Assembly: GCF_000420745.1 (NCBI RefSeq)
Contig: NZ_ATVN01000013.1
Location: 40,847 to 104,846, forward strand
Direction of reading: 5' to 3'
DNA length: 64,000 nucleotides
Source of the DNA: Pseudorhodobacter ferrugineus DSM 5888
GTDB taxonomy: Bacteria; Pseudomonadota; Alphaproteobacteria; Rhodobacterales; Rhodobacteraceae
A program made the position numbers and the translations under genes. This document shows, in pieces, positions 34,507-43,677 of this stretch. The notes under the pieces are model-generated. The model saw only the letters and a list, made by a program, of their open reading frames with translations, searched no databases and was not told the origin of the DNA. How positions within the stretch are numbered: position 1 is the stretch's first letter; each line of letters begins with the position of its first letter.

Positions 34507-35099
34507 CGGTTGTGCTGCATCACGGCCTGCCCGACAGACTGCGCGCCGAGGCGGCGGAGCTGTACTGGGAGGCCTTTGGCGAAAAGCTGTGCCGCGTAAT
34601 GGGACCAAAACCAAGGGCGCTGGCGTTTTTGTACAACGCGCTGCGCGCAGATCACGTTATTTTGGCGTTGTCCCAAGGCGGGGTAGATAGGGGCGATCTG
34701 CTGGGCCTCGCAGGCTTCAAAACCCACGCAGGGGCATTCGCGGGCGGCGAATGGACCGATTTGAAAGCTGTCTATGGCCTGTTTGGTGCCGCTTGGCGGG
34801 CGACTGTGTTGTCATTGCTGGAACGCGATGTGGAAAACGAGCGGTTCCTAATGGACGGAATTTGCGTGGCCCCCGCAGCACGAGGACAAGGGATTGGCAC
34901 ACTGCTGTTGATCGCCGTTTGCAAAGAAGCCCAAGCGCACGGCTTTTGCGGTGTGCGGCTGGATGTGATTTCAAACAACCCGCGCGCCCGTGCCTTATAC
35001 GAACGCTTTGGTTTTGTTGCGGTAAAGACGGACAGGCTGGGGCTGTTGCGCCATGTTTTCGGGTTTGACGCATCGACCACGATGGTCAAGACGCTTTAA
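34503..35099 (+). CDS. GNAT-family N-acetyltransferase
   Basis: A 198-residue acetyltransferase. The acetyl-CoA pyrophosphate loop is in ICVAPAARGQGIGTLLL near 120-136, followed by LDVISNNPRARALYERFGF near 156-174, the C-terminal GNAT strands. The N-terminal 60 residues are less conserved. The acceptor substrate is unknown. It overlaps the lipoprotein gene by ATGA and ends in a TTAA shared with the convergent membrane-protein gene. Confidence 0.9.
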   Translation: MTVVLHHGLPDRLRAEAAELYWEAFGEKLCRVMGPKPRALAFLYNALRADHVILALSQGGVDRGDLLGLAGFKTHAGAFAGGEWTDLKAVYGLFGAAWRATVLSLLERDVENERFLMDGICVAPAARGQGIGTLLLIAVCKEAQAHGFCGVRLDVISNNPRARALYERFGFVAVKTDRLGLLRHVFGFDASTTMVKTL

Positions 35100-36112
35100 T
35101 CAAACGTCCCTGTCACACGGCCAAGCAGCATAAAGGCGCGGGCGGTGCGGGTTTCGGCCAGATCCGCCAATTCGGCGTCGGTCGCGTTCTTTTCAAATTC
35201 GGCAAAAGTTTTATCAAAGCTGCGCAAAAAGTGGTGTGCGGCATCGCGAAACACGGGGTCTTCGCGCATCCGCGCTGCCGACAGCGCAAGGCTGGACCGG
35301 TCGCGGATACCCCCCAAAGGCGCAATTTCACGGCCGCGTTCACCGCTGGCAAAACGGCGCCAAACCTCGGGGCGGCAGCGCTCGGGTTTCAGGTCATCCA
35401 TATAGATGCCTTCTTGGCTGAGTAGGGTCAGCACATCTTGGGCCGCACGGATCAAGCGCGAGGTTTTACGATCTTCCAGCGCCAGACGCAGGGCGCGGAA
35501 ACCAGCCTTGTCCTCGGCGCTTTCGGGAAAATGCACGGCGCGCACGAAATCCGCCACGGTCAGCGGCGCGCGCAATTCTTCGGCTGGGGTGCCAAGGGCG
35601 AGGAAGGGCTCTTCGTCGCTTGCCATTTTAATTGGCATCGTCAGCGCCGCCTTGCGATCGGCCGAGGGCACGGTCAAGGTGGTGTCGCGGCGCGACGAGA
35701 ACATGGCCAATGCAGATTCGGTTTTGCGCTGTGCCGCGACAATTTCATCCAGCTTCTTCTCAACCGACGGCTGGGTGACGCCCACGCCCTGCTGGCCCAC
35801 GATATAAGCGTGGCGCATGGCATCGACGGCAACTTGCAATCGCGATGCTTCCTCATGCAGCGCGCGGATGGTGCGGGCAGTGGATATGATGCCCCACAAA
35901 AGCGCCAGAGGCAAGAATACGACCAAAAGCAGCATCAACATTGACAAGGGGCCAGTCAGCACGCTTTCAGTGGACAAGATGAGCTGCGCCACGATCGCCA
36001 CGATCCAGATCACGGCCAGCGCCAAAGCCACCATTTCAGATGGCCCCAGCTTGCTGTCATCTACAGGTGGCGTTGCAACGAGTGGTTTGGTGTGGGCCTT
36101 GGAGTCGGTCAT
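35096..36112 (-). CDS. Conserved hypothetical membrane protein
   Basis: A 338-residue protein. Two hydrophobic helices lie at about 27-47 and 55-78, after an N-terminal cytoplasmic tail. The next segment (about 80-140) is probably coiled coil. The C-terminal 190 residues are soluble and helical (for example TVADFVRAVHFPESAEDKAG). I do not recognise a named family, but the gene has good coding character and a normal position upstream of greA's 3' end. Function unknown. Confidence 0.78.
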   Translation of the reverse strand: MTDSKAHTKPLVATPPVDDSKLGPSEMVALALAVIWIVAIVAQLILSTESVLTGPLSMLMLLLVVFLPLALLWGIISTARTIRALHEEASRLQVAVDAMRHAYIVGQQGVGVTQPSVEKKLDEIVAAQRKTESALAMFSSRRDTTLTVPSADRKAALTMPIKMASDEEPFLALGTPAEELRAPLTVADFVRAVHFPESAEDKAGFRALRLALEDRKTSRLIRAAQDVLTLLSQEGIYMDDLKPERCRPEVWRRFASGERGREIAPLGGIRDRSSLALSAARMREDPVFRDAAHHFLRSFDKTFAEFEKNATDAELADLAETRTARAFMLLGRVTGTFD

Positions 36113-36158
36113 CCGATTGTCTCGTCCTATGGTCGCAAATCGTCCCTAAACGCGCCGC

Positions 36159-36629
36159 TTAGCTGTATTTGATCGAAAGCACTTCATAGCTGCGCTGACC
36201 ACCGGGGGTTTTCACCTCAACCGTGTCACCTTCGTCTTTGCCAATCAAGGCGCGGGCGAGAGGCGATTTGATGTTGAGCAGGCCTTTTTCAAGATCCGCC
36301 TCGGGCTCACCGACGATTTGAAAGCTGCGCTCTTCGTCCGTGTCTTCATCGACAAGTTTGACGAAAGCGCCAAATTTGATCGTGCCAGTGAATTTGCTGG
36401 AATCGATCACATCGGCCAGCGACAAAATTGCCTCTAGCTCTTTGACGCGGCCCTCAATAAAGCTCTGCTTTTCGCGGGCGGCGTGGTATTCGGCGTTTTC
36501 AGACAAATCGCCATGCTCGCGCGCCTCGGCTATCGCGCGGATTACTGCCGGGCGTTCCACCGATTTCAGCACTTTTAATTCTTCGTCGAGCGCGGTGAAG
36601 CCCGCGCGTGTCATCGGGATTTTTTCCAT
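36159..36629 (-). CDS. greA: Transcription elongation factor GreA
   Basis: Rescues backtracked RNA polymerase by stimulating transcript cleavage. It is 156 residues, the normal length. The N-terminal coiled coil with the acidic tip ([21 protein letters not shown] at about 38-58) carries the residues that reach the polymerase active site. The C-terminal FKBP-like domain ends [21 protein letters not shown]. The ATG at 36629 is chosen; upstream in-frame sequence is not GreA-like. Confidence 0.97.
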   Translation of the reverse strand: MEKIPMTRAGFTALDEELKVLKSVERPAVIRAIAEAREHGDLSENAEYHAAREKQSFIEGRVKELEAILSLADVIDSSKFTGTIKFGAFVKLVDEDTDEERSFQIVGEPEADLEKGLLNIKSPLARALIGKDEGDTVEVKTPGGQRSYEVLSIKYS

Positions 36630-36937
36630 AGGCCTACACGTATAAAGTAAGAAAGCCACAGCCGTTGCGGGCCATGACCTCGTTTCAGGTTTGCTTGACC
36701 TTACCCAACAGCAGCGGGGCGGTAAATGCAAGGGGAATGGCAGTGTCAGGGCGGGGCATGCGAGGTTCTTGCCGACCCGTCGCAAAGACGCCACGTTCGG
36801 GGCTGTTTTGAGCAGGCCAGGGCGGCATATGCGTGCGGTAATGATTGAAACGATCGCCAAGCTGGGATACCCAGACGCGAAAGATTATGTCCGGTCCGCA
36901 AGCTACGCGGCACCACCTACAGTAGAGGAATAGCCAG

Positions 36938-38587
36938 ATGGCCGAGATTGAACGCGAAGCGATGGAATATGATGTTGTAATCGTGGGTGCGGGGCCTGCC
37001 GGCCTCTCGGCGGCGATCCGGTTAAAACAGCTGGATGCGGATCTGAACGTGGTCGTGTTGGAAAAAGGGTCCGAGGTGGGCGCGCATATACTGTCGGGCG
37101 CGGTTTTGGACCCGTCGGGTTTGGACGCCTTGCTGCCCGATTGGCGCGACATGGGGTCGCCGATCAAAACGCTTGTGGCCGAGGATAATTTTTACATGCT
37201 GGGCGAAGGTGGCAGCGTGCGTATTCCGAACTGGCCGATGCCGCCGTTGATGAGCAACCACGGCAATTACATCGTGTCGATGGCAAATGTCTGCCGCTGG
37301 ATGGCCGAAGTGGCCGAAGGTTTGGGGGTTGAGATTTTCCCAGGCATGTCGTGTTCCGAACTGGTTTACGGCGACAAGGGCGAGGTTAAGGGCGTTGTGG
37401 CCGGGGTGATGGGCCTTGCCGCTGATGGCACGCCCGGCCCGAACTATGAGCCAGGGATGGAGCTGCATGGCAAATATGTGTTCCTGTCCGAAGGCGTGCG
37501 CGGGTCGCTGGCCAAGGAAGTGATTGCCAAATACGACCTTTCAGAGGGCAAAGAGCCGCAGAAATTCGGCCTTGGCATGAAGGAAATCTGGGAGATTGAC
37601 CCCGAAAAGCACAAGCTGGGCACCGTGACGCATACGATGGGCTGGCCGCTGGGCAGCAATGCAGGCGGCGGCTCGTTCATCTATCACATTGAAGGCAATC
37701 AGGTTTATGTGGGCTTTGTGGTTCATTTGAACTATCAAAACCCGCATCTGTACCCCTACATGGAATTCCAGCGGTTCAAGCACCATCCGATGGTGGCCGA
37801 GTTGTTGCGCGGTGGCAAGCGCGTGGCGTATGGCGCGCGGGCGATTTCCGAAGGTGGCTATCAGTCGATGCCGAAAATGGTCGCCCCCGGTGTGGCGATG
37901 TTGGGCTGTTCGGTGGGCATGGTCAACGTGCCACGCATCAAGGGCAACCATAACGCGATGCTGTCGGGCAAAGCGGCGGCCGAGGCGGCGTATGCTGCCA
38001 TTGGCGCGGGGCGCAGTTCGGATGAATTGACAGCGTATGAGGCCGACGTGCGCGGTGGCGCGATTGGGGCAGACCTGAAAAAAGTGCGCAACGTCAAACC
38101 CTTGTGGTCCAAGTTCGGGCTGATTGCGTCGCTTATGGGCGGTGGTCTGGACATGTGGACCAACACGCTGGGCTTTTCGCTGTTTGGCACGCTAAGCCAC
38201 GGCAAAACCGATGCGGCGGCCACGGGCAAGGCCAAGGATTTCGCACCGATCGCCTATCCGCGCCCTGATGGCGTGTTGTCGTTTGACCGTCTGACCAACG
38301 TGGCGTTTTCCTTTACCAACCACGAGGAAAGCCAGCCTGCACATTTGCATCTGAAAGATGCAAGCGTGCCGATCAAGGTGAATCTGCCCGAATACGCCGA
38401 ACCTGCACAGCGCTATTGCCCTGCGGGCGTTTATGAAGTGGTGAGTGAAGAGGGCAAAGACCCGCGCTTTGTGATCAATTTCCAAAACTGCGTGCATTGC
38501 AAAACTTGCGACATCAAAGACCCAAGCCAGAATATCAACTGGACCACACCGCAGGGCGGGGACGGGCCGAATTACCCGAATATGTAG
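36938..38587 (+). CDS. Electron-transfer flavoprotein:ubiquinone oxidoreductase
   Basis: Passes electrons from reduced ETF to ubiquinone at the inner membrane, linking acyl-CoA and other dehydrogenases to respiration. It is 549 residues, normal for ETF-QO. The FAD loop VGAGPAGLSAAIRL is at 16-29. The ubiquinone/membrane region lies mid-sequence. The C-terminal ferredoxin-like segment has CPAGVYEV and CVHCKTCDIKDPSQNINW with the four Cys ligands of the [4Fe-4S] cluster. It is probably the acceptor for the dehydrogenase encoded at 30410-32119. Confidence 0.97.
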   Translation: MAEIEREAMEYDVVIVGAGPAGLSAAIRLKQLDADLNVVVLEKGSEVGAHILSGAVLDPSGLDALLPDWRDMGSPIKTLVAEDNFYMLGEGGSVRIPNWPMPPLMSNHGNYIVSMANVCRWMAEVAEGLGVEIFPGMSCSELVYGDKGEVKGVVAGVMGLAADGTPGPNYEPGMELHGKYVFLSEGVRGSLAKEVIAKYDLSEGKEPQKFGLGMKEIWEIDPEKHKLGTVTHTMGWPLGSNAGGGSFIYHIEGNQVYVGFVVHLNYQNPHLYPYMEFQRFKHHPMVAELLRGGKRVAYGARAISEGGYQSMPKMVAPGVAMLGCSVGMVNVPRIKGNHNAMLSGKAAAEAAYAAIGAGRSSDELTAYEADVRGGAIGADLKKVRNVKPLWSKFGLIASLMGGGLDMWTNTLGFSLFGTLSHGKTDAAATGKAKDFAPIAYPRPDGVLSFDRLTNVAFSFTNHEESQPAHLHLKDASVPIKVNLPEYAEPAQRYCPAGVYEVVSEEGKDPRFVINFQNCVHCKTCDIKDPSQNINWTTPQGGDGPNYPNM

Positions 38588-38631
38588 GCAATCGGCCACG
38601 CATCCGGTAAACGGCGCTAACAATCGCGCGA

Positions 38632-38654
38632 GGCGGGGGGCAATCCCCGCCTTT
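38632..38654 (+). terminator. Terminator after the ETF-QO gene
   Basis: GGCGGGG (38632-38638) pairs with CCCCGCC (38645-38651) around a 6-nt loop, followed by TTT and then CG. It is a short but GC-rich intrinsic terminator. Confidence 0.75.
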
Positions 38655-38723
38655 CGTCTTTGCGTCGCATTGCCTTGCCCTGCCCCAAGGATTACCTTGG
38701 CCCCTAGTCATCAGGAGACCAAT

Positions 38724-40445
38724 ATGCCGTTTCGCCCGCTACTCATAGCCACGTTGGTGGCATTTTGGGCGCAGCCCTTGGTCGTGCAGGCCCAAACTGC
38801 CGAAGCGGTTTTAGAGAACATTGACAGCGGGGCCTATTTGGCTGCGCGCGTGGCGGGCGCAGCCAATGATTACCGCGAGGCCGCGCATTGGTTTACCCGC
38901 GCGATGATAGCGGCACCCGACGACCAAGCCTTGATGGAAGGAGCTATTGCGGCCCATATCGGTGCGGGAAATATGGTAGGCGCGATTGCGGTAGCCGGAA
39001 AGTTGAAGGCGATGGGGGTGAATTCGCCCGCGGCTGAACTGGTGTTGATGGCCGATGAGGCAAAGCGCGAGGATTACGCCGCCTTGCAGGCCAAGCCAAA
39101 GGATGGGCGCACGGGTGCTTTGCTGTTGGACGGTTTGGTTAATGCTTGGGCCGAACTGGGCACTGGCCGGATGTCCGAGGCGCTGGACGCCTTTGATACG
39201 ATGGGGGAAACCGAAGGCTTGAAAGGGTTTGCGCTGTTTCACAAAGCGCTTGCCTTGGCCTCGGTGGGCGACTTTGAAGGCGCCGAAGCAATTATGTCAG
39301 GCGAAGCCGAAGGGGCAATAGCGTCGATGCGGCGAGGCACCGTGGCCCATGCGCAAATCCTGAGCCAGTTGGAGCGCAACACCGACGCGATTGCCGTGCT
39401 GGACGCGTCGTTTCCAGGGGACACCGACCCCCAAATCCGAGCGCTGCGGACGCGGCTGGAAGCAGGCGAGCCGGTTCCATTTGATATTGTGCGCGACGTG
39501 ACGGATGGTTTGGCCGAGGTATTTTTCACCCTTGGTCTGGCGCTTAACGGCGAGGCCGCAGACGAGTTTACGCTGCAATATGCGCGCGTGGCGATGTATT
39601 TGCGCCCAGATCATGCCGAGGCCACATTGCTGGCCGGCGCGATGTTGGAAAACCTGAAACAATATGATCTGGCGACGGCCGCCTATGCGGTTGTGCCGCA
39701 AACGGATGGTGGGTTTTTCGCCGCCGAGATTGGCCGCGCACGGTCTTTGCTTGGGGCGGATAAGCTGGACGCAGCGCTTGAGGTGCTGACCGCCTTGACA
39801 CGCAATAACCCCGACCAACTGTCAGTGCATCTGGCGCTGGCTGACATGTTACGCGGGGCTGAACGCTGGGCCGAGGCGAATGCGGCCTACGATGCAGCCA
39901 TCGCCTTAGTTCCGCAGCCTGCAATGCCGGGCTATTGGTCCGTTTATTACAGCCGCGCCATTGCGTTGGAACGTCAAAAGCTGTGGGACCGCGCCGAGGC
40001 CGATTTCCGCAAGGCGTTGGAACTGGCCCCCGATCAGCCGCAAGTGCTGAACTATTTGGGATACAGCTTTTTGGAACGCGGCGAGAATTTCGACGAGGCC
40101 TTGTCGATGATTGAGCGCGCGGTAGCCCAGCGCCCTGACAGCGGCTATATTATTGACAGTCTGGCATGGGGCTATTTCCTAGCGGGCCGTTATACCGATG
40201 CGGTGGAACCGATGGAACGTGCGTCGGTGCTGGAACCCGTCGATCCCGTGGTGACCGACCATTTGGGCGATGTGTATTGGGCTGTAGGTCGCACGCTGGA
40301 GGCGAATTTCCAGTGGCGGCGTGCGCTGTCGTTTGACCCAACCGAGGAACTGGCAACACGCATCCGCCGCAAACTGGAGATTGGGTTGGATGCCGTTCTG
40401 ATTGAAGAAGGCGCAAAATCGCTGGACGCCGTTGCGAATGATTAA
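38724..40445 (+). CDS. TPR-repeat protein with signal peptide
   Basis: A 573-residue periplasmic or membrane-associated protein. A signal peptide covers about 1-23 (ending VQAQT). The rest is helical, with TPR units clearest near 310-345, 375-400 and 410-560, for example RAEADFRKALELAPDQPQVLN. AGGAG at 38713-38717 sets the ATG at 38724. It overlaps ispE by 8 nt, an arrangement seen in other Rhodobacteraceae. It probably acts as a protein-interaction scaffold; partners unknown. Confidence 0.88.
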   Translation: MPFRPLLIATLVAFWAQPLVVQAQTAEAVLENIDSGAYLAARVAGAANDYREAAHWFTRAMIAAPDDQALMEGAIAAHIGAGNMVGAIAVAGKLKAMGVNSPAAELVLMADEAKREDYAALQAKPKDGRTGALLLDGLVNAWAELGTGRMSEALDAFDTMGETEGLKGFALFHKALALASVGDFEGAEAIMSGEAEGAIASMRRGTVAHAQILSQLERNTDAIAVLDASFPGDTDPQIRALRTRLEAGEPVPFDIVRDVTDGLAEVFFTLGLALNGEAADEFTLQYARVAMYLRPDHAEATLLAGAMLENLKQYDLATAAYAVVPQTDGGFFAAEIGRARSLLGADKLDAALEVLTALTRNNPDQLSVHLALADMLRGAERWAEANAAYDAAIALVPQPAMPGYWSVYYSRAIALERQKLWDRAEADFRKALELAPDQPQVLNYLGYSFLERGENFDEALSMIERAVAQRPDSGYIIDSLAWGYFLAGRYTDAVEPMERASVLEPVDPVVTDHLGDVYWAVGRTLEANFQWRRALSFDPTEELATRIRRKLEIGLDAVLIEEGAKSLDAVAND

Positions 40446-41325
40446 TGAGTTTGCCTATGCCAAGGTAAACCTGACGCTTCATGTGACGGGGCAACGGGAA
40501 GACGGATATCATCTTCTGGACAGTTTGGTGGTGTTTGCGGGGATCGCAGACAGGCTTTATGCCGCGCAGTCGGGCGTGTCATCGCTAACGCTGGAGGGGC
40601 CTTTCGGGGCGGCCATCCCTGCCGATATGAACAACCTTGTGCTGCGCGCAGCGGCGGTGTTTTCAGCCGATCGAGGCGTTGCATTTACGCTGCAAAAGAA
40701 CCTGCCGCCTGCGTCGGGTATTGGCGGTGGGTCTGCCGATGCGGCGGCCGCCATTCGTGCCATTCTGCGGATGCTGAACGAGGATGGGGATGCAAAGGCC
40801 ATAGAAGCAATGTTTGCCTCCCTCGACCGCGCGGCGGTGCTGCGCCTTGGTGCCGATGTTCCCGTATGCCTGATGTCGCACCCTGCACGGATGCGCGGGG
40901 TTGGTGAGGACATGGCGTTGGTCAATTGCCCCGAATGCTGGATCACCTTGGTGAATCCGCAGGTCGAGGTGCCGACGCCGCAGGTTTTTGCCGGATTGCG
41001 CAGCAACACCAATGCTGCGATGCCCGAGATTTTGCCGGATTGGGCCGATGTCCGCGCTTTGGCCGATTGGTTGCAAAGCCAGCGCAATGATCTGGAGGCC
41101 CCAGCCCTTGCCATTGCGCCCGTTATCGCCGATGTTTTGGCCGCCTTGCGCGCCCAGCACGCCACGCTGATTGCGCGGATGTCGGGATCAGGGGCCACCT
41201 GTTTTGCCCTGTCTGAAACCAAAGCCGAAGCCGAGCGGATTGCCACCGCGGTGCAGGCGCAGAACCCGAAATGGTGGGTTGCATCGGGTGTGGTTTATCC
41301 GGGGCGTGCGGCGGCGCTTAGCTGA
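40438..41325 (+). CDS. ispE: 4-diphosphocytidyl-2-C-methyl-D-erythritol kinase
   Basis: Fourth step of the MEP isoprenoid pathway: phosphorylates CDP-ME. It is a 295-residue GHMP kinase. The N-terminal AYAKVNLTLHVTG has catalytic Lys9. The ATP loop LPPASGIGGGSADAAA lies at about 89-104, and the catalytic Asp is in LGADVPVC near 137. The C-terminal MSGSGATCFAL segment is typical. The ATG at 40438 lies inside the end of the TPR gene. The adjacent, convergent polyprenyl synthase uses products of the same pathway. Confidence 0.95.
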   Translation: MINEFAYAKVNLTLHVTGQREDGYHLLDSLVVFAGIADRLYAAQSGVSSLTLEGPFGAAIPADMNNLVLRAAAVFSADRGVAFTLQKNLPPASGIGGGSADAAAAIRAILRMLNEDGDAKAIEAMFASLDRAAVLRLGADVPVCLMSHPARMRGVGEDMALVNCPECWITLVNPQVEVPTPQVFAGLRSNTNAAMPEILPDWADVRALADWLQSQRNDLEAPALAIAPVIADVLAALRAQHATLIARMSGSGATCFALSETKAEAERIATAVQAQNPKWWVASGVVYPGRAAALS

Positions 41326-42313
41326 TCCGAGACACGACGTAATCGGCCAGATCGCGCAGCATATCTCGTAACTCATGGGCAGGCAGTTCGGCCAGTGATG
41401 AGCGGGCAATATCGGCCCAGCCCAGCGCATCCTTGCGGGCGGCCTCCATTGCGCCGTGGCGCGCCATGATTGCTATCGCCTGTTCCAGATCGCCGTCCTG
41501 CTGGTCACCTTTTGTGATAGTGCGCTGCCAAAAGGCGCGTTCTTCATCATTGGCCAGCGCCACCGCTTTGATCACCGGCAGCGTTAATTTGCGTTCGCGG
41601 AAATCATCGCCGTTGTTTTTACCAATCGCTTGTGCCGAGCCGCCGTAATCGAGCAAATCGTCTACAATCTGAAAGGCGATGCCCAGCGCATCACCATAAG
41701 CAAACAGCGCCAGGACATGTGCCTCGGGGGCACCTGCGATCACGCCGCCCACCTCGGTTGCGGCAGAAAACAAGGCGGCAGTTTTGCCGCGCACGACTTG
41801 TAGGTAAATCGCCTCGGTCGTTGCCAAATCCTGGGCGGCCGTCAGTTGTAGCACCTCGCCTTCAGCGATCGTGGCAGATGCATTGGCGAGGATGTCCAGC
41901 ACCCGCAGCGACCCTGTTTCGACCATCAGCTGAAAGCTGCGGGAAAACAGGTAATCACCGACCAGAACGGATGTTTTATTGTCCCAGAGCAGATTGGCAG
42001 TGGGGCGGCCACGACGGCGTTCGCTTTCATCCACCACGTCATCATGCAGCAAGGTTGCGGTGTGGATAAATTCAACCGTTGCGGCCAAATGCACATGGTA
42101 AGGGCCGTCATAACCACACATGCGCGCCGCCGCCAAGGTCAGCAAGGGACGCAGGCGTTTGCCGCCAGCTTCAACCAAATGCGCGGTCACTTCGGGTATG
42201 CGCGGCGCATGTTCGGACGCCATACGCAGGCGGATCAGCTCATTCACCGCCGCCATATCGGACGCCAACCATGCGGCCAGCCTATCCTGCGGTTTTGCGA
42301 TGTCTTGATCCAT
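41318..42313 (-). CDS. Long-chain polyprenyl diphosphate synthase (ubiquinone side chain)
   Basis: A 331-residue all-trans prenyltransferase. The first Asp-rich motif DDVVD is at 91-95 and the second DDLLD at 218-222; both bind Mg and diphosphate. GGKRLRP near 50-56 and the HDDVVDESERRRG context fit octa- or decaprenyl synthases that make the ubiquinone tail. Chain length cannot be read with confidence; Q10 is usual in this family. The start ATG at 42313 follows normal family length. Its 3' end overlaps the ispE stop by 8 nt. Confidence 0.93.
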   Translation of the reverse strand: MDQDIAKPQDRLAAWLASDMAAVNELIRLRMASEHAPRIPEVTAHLVEAGGKRLRPLLTLAAARMCGYDGPYHVHLAATVEFIHTATLLHDDVVDESERRRGRPTANLLWDNKTSVLVGDYLFSRSFQLMVETGSLRVLDILANASATIAEGEVLQLTAAQDLATTEAIYLQVVRGKTAALFSAATEVGGVIAGAPEAHVLALFAYGDALGIAFQIVDDLLDYGGSAQAIGKNNGDDFRERKLTLPVIKAVALANDEERAFWQRTITKGDQQDGDLEQAIAIMARHGAMEAARKDALGWADIARSSLAELPAHELRDMLRDLADYVVSRIS

Positions 42314-42397
42314 AACGTCCCCCAGCCTTCTCTTGTGTCCAGTCACAACTATGACACAGACCTCGACAGACAAGCGCCTAACGATTATGTCCGAGCT

Positions 42398-42613
42398 ATG
42401 AAAGAACTTTTGCGCACAACCGACCCCACAATTATCCCTTGGGCCACCGCCATACTTAATGGCGAAGGTATAGAGACGTTTGAGCTGGACGTCCATATGA
42501 GCGTGTTGGACGGTTCGATGGGCATTTTGCCACGGCGGTTGATGGTGCTGGACAGGGACCTGTTTATCGCGCGTGCCGTTTTGAAAGATAATGAGATCCC
42601 GACTGGCCAATAA
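42398..42613 (+). CDS. DUF2007 domain protein
   Basis: A 71-residue small protein starting MKELLRTTDPTIIPWATAIL, with the core GIETFELDVHMSVLDGSMG and RRLMVLDRDLFIARAVL. This is the DUF2007 (putative prokaryotic signal-transducing) family, which is distantly PII-like. It is divergent from the polyprenyl synthase gene and lies 35 nt upstream of the methyltransferase gene on the same strand, a conserved order in related genomes from memory. Function unknown. Confidence 0.9.
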   Translation: MKELLRTTDPTIIPWATAILNGEGIETFELDVHMSVLDGSMGILPRRLMVLDRDLFIARAVLKDNEIPTGQ

Positions 42614-42648
42614 GCAGGGCCGTAGGCGGGGCAGCAAAAAGGGCGTTT

Positions 42649-43407
42649 ATGTTCCCCGATGATGCAGTGACCGACGATGCGTTTCTGGGCGGGCGTTTGC
42701 AATTGTGGCAACCCAAGCAGGGATACCGTGCCGCCACCGACCCCGTTTTGCTGGCCGCTTGTTGCTCTGCCCGAACAGGGCAGTCGGTGCTGGATCTGGG
42801 ATGTGGCGCAGGGGCGGCATCGCTGTGTTTGGGGGTAAGGGTGCAGGGGGTGGTACATTCGGGGCTAGAGCTGCAGACGGAATATTCCGATCTGGCACGG
42901 CGGAATGCAGCCCGCGCAGGGATTGCCTTTGACGTATACGAGGGGTCTGTGCTGGACATGCCGCGCCCACTGCGCCGCGACTTTGACCATGTCATCACCA
43001 ACCCGCCCTATTACCCGCCAGCAGGCACCCCCGCCGCCGACACAGGCCGCGACACCGCCTTGCGCGAACAGGTGTCTATTGCCGATTGGATCGCCGCCGC
43101 CAAGCGGCGGGTGGCCCCTTTGGGGTGGTTAACGCTGATTGTACGGGCCGACCGAATGGGCGATGTGATGGTGGGATTGGGCAGCAGCATGGGATCAATA
43201 ACCATCCTGCCAGTGGCGGCGCGCAACGGGCGTGAGGCAGGGCGCGTGCTGATCCGAACCCGCAAAGGCGGGCGGGCAGGGTTGCGGCTGTTGGCCCCGT
43301 TGATCTTGCATGATGGCGACACACATCCCGGCGACCGTGACAACCATTCGCCAGCGGCCGAGGCCGTTTTCCGGCGGGGTGAAGGGCTTGGAGCGCTGTT
43401 TACATAA
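42649..43407 (+). CDS. tRNA1(Val) m6A37-type methyltransferase (TrmN6/YfiC-like)
   Basis: A 252-residue SAM-dependent N6-adenine methyltransferase. The SAM loop DLGCGAGAASLCLG is at about 49-62. The catalytic NPPY motif in ITNPPYYPP lies near 122. The N-terminal LWQPKQGYRAATDPVLLAA block is typical of the YfiC/TrmN6 group, which methylates A37 of tRNA-Val. The C-terminal GRVLIRTRKGG strand is also conserved. Exact tRNA target is inferred from family. Confidence 0.87.
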   Translation: MFPDDAVTDDAFLGGRLQLWQPKQGYRAATDPVLLAACCSARTGQSVLDLGCGAGAASLCLGVRVQGVVHSGLELQTEYSDLARRNAARAGIAFDVYEGSVLDMPRPLRRDFDHVITNPPYYPPAGTPAADTGRDTALREQVSIADWIAAAKRRVAPLGWLTLIVRADRMGDVMVGLGSSMGSITILPVAARNGREAGRVLIRTRKGGRAGLRLLAPLILHDGDTHPGDRDNHSPAAEAVFRRGEGLGALFT

Positions 43408-43507
43408 GTTTTAGGCAAAGGATGGCCGAGGCGTTCCGGTTTTTGGTGACAAGATGCAGAGTTTATGTTGCAATGGTGTTACGATAACCAATTAAAGGAG
43501 GAAACGA

Positions 43508-43672
43508 ATGACTATCGCTTCGCACCTGCAGGAATTGCGCAGAAAGCATGAAAACCTTTCGTCAATGGTTGAACAAGCCCAGCGCAGCCCCGGTGCAGAT
43601 CACCTTAAGGTTGCCGAATTGAAAAAACAAAAGCTCAAGCTGAAGGAAGAGATTACGCGGCTGGCCCAATAG
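43508..43672 (+). CDS. YdcH/DUF465 small protein
   Basis: A 54-residue helical protein: MTIASHLQELRRKHENLSSMVE, then DHLKVAELKKQKLKLKEEITRL. The two antiparallel helices and the KKxKLxLKEEIxRL ending define the DUF465 family (YdcH-like). AAAGGAGG at 43495-43502 is a strong ribosome site. Function unknown; members are abundant and constitutive in many Rhodobacteraceae. It is convergent with the next gene, 5 nt apart. Confidence 0.92.
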   Translation: MTIASHLQELRRKHENLSSMVEQAQRSPGADHLKVAELKKQKLKLKEEITRLAQ

Positions 43673-43677
43673 CGGGA

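Noticed and set aside
36829..36933. 34-codon open frame just upstream of the ETF-QO gene (starts [13 protein letters not shown])
   Set aside because: It has only a weak ribosome site and no recognisable family. It could be a leader peptide, but nothing beyond the frame supports it.
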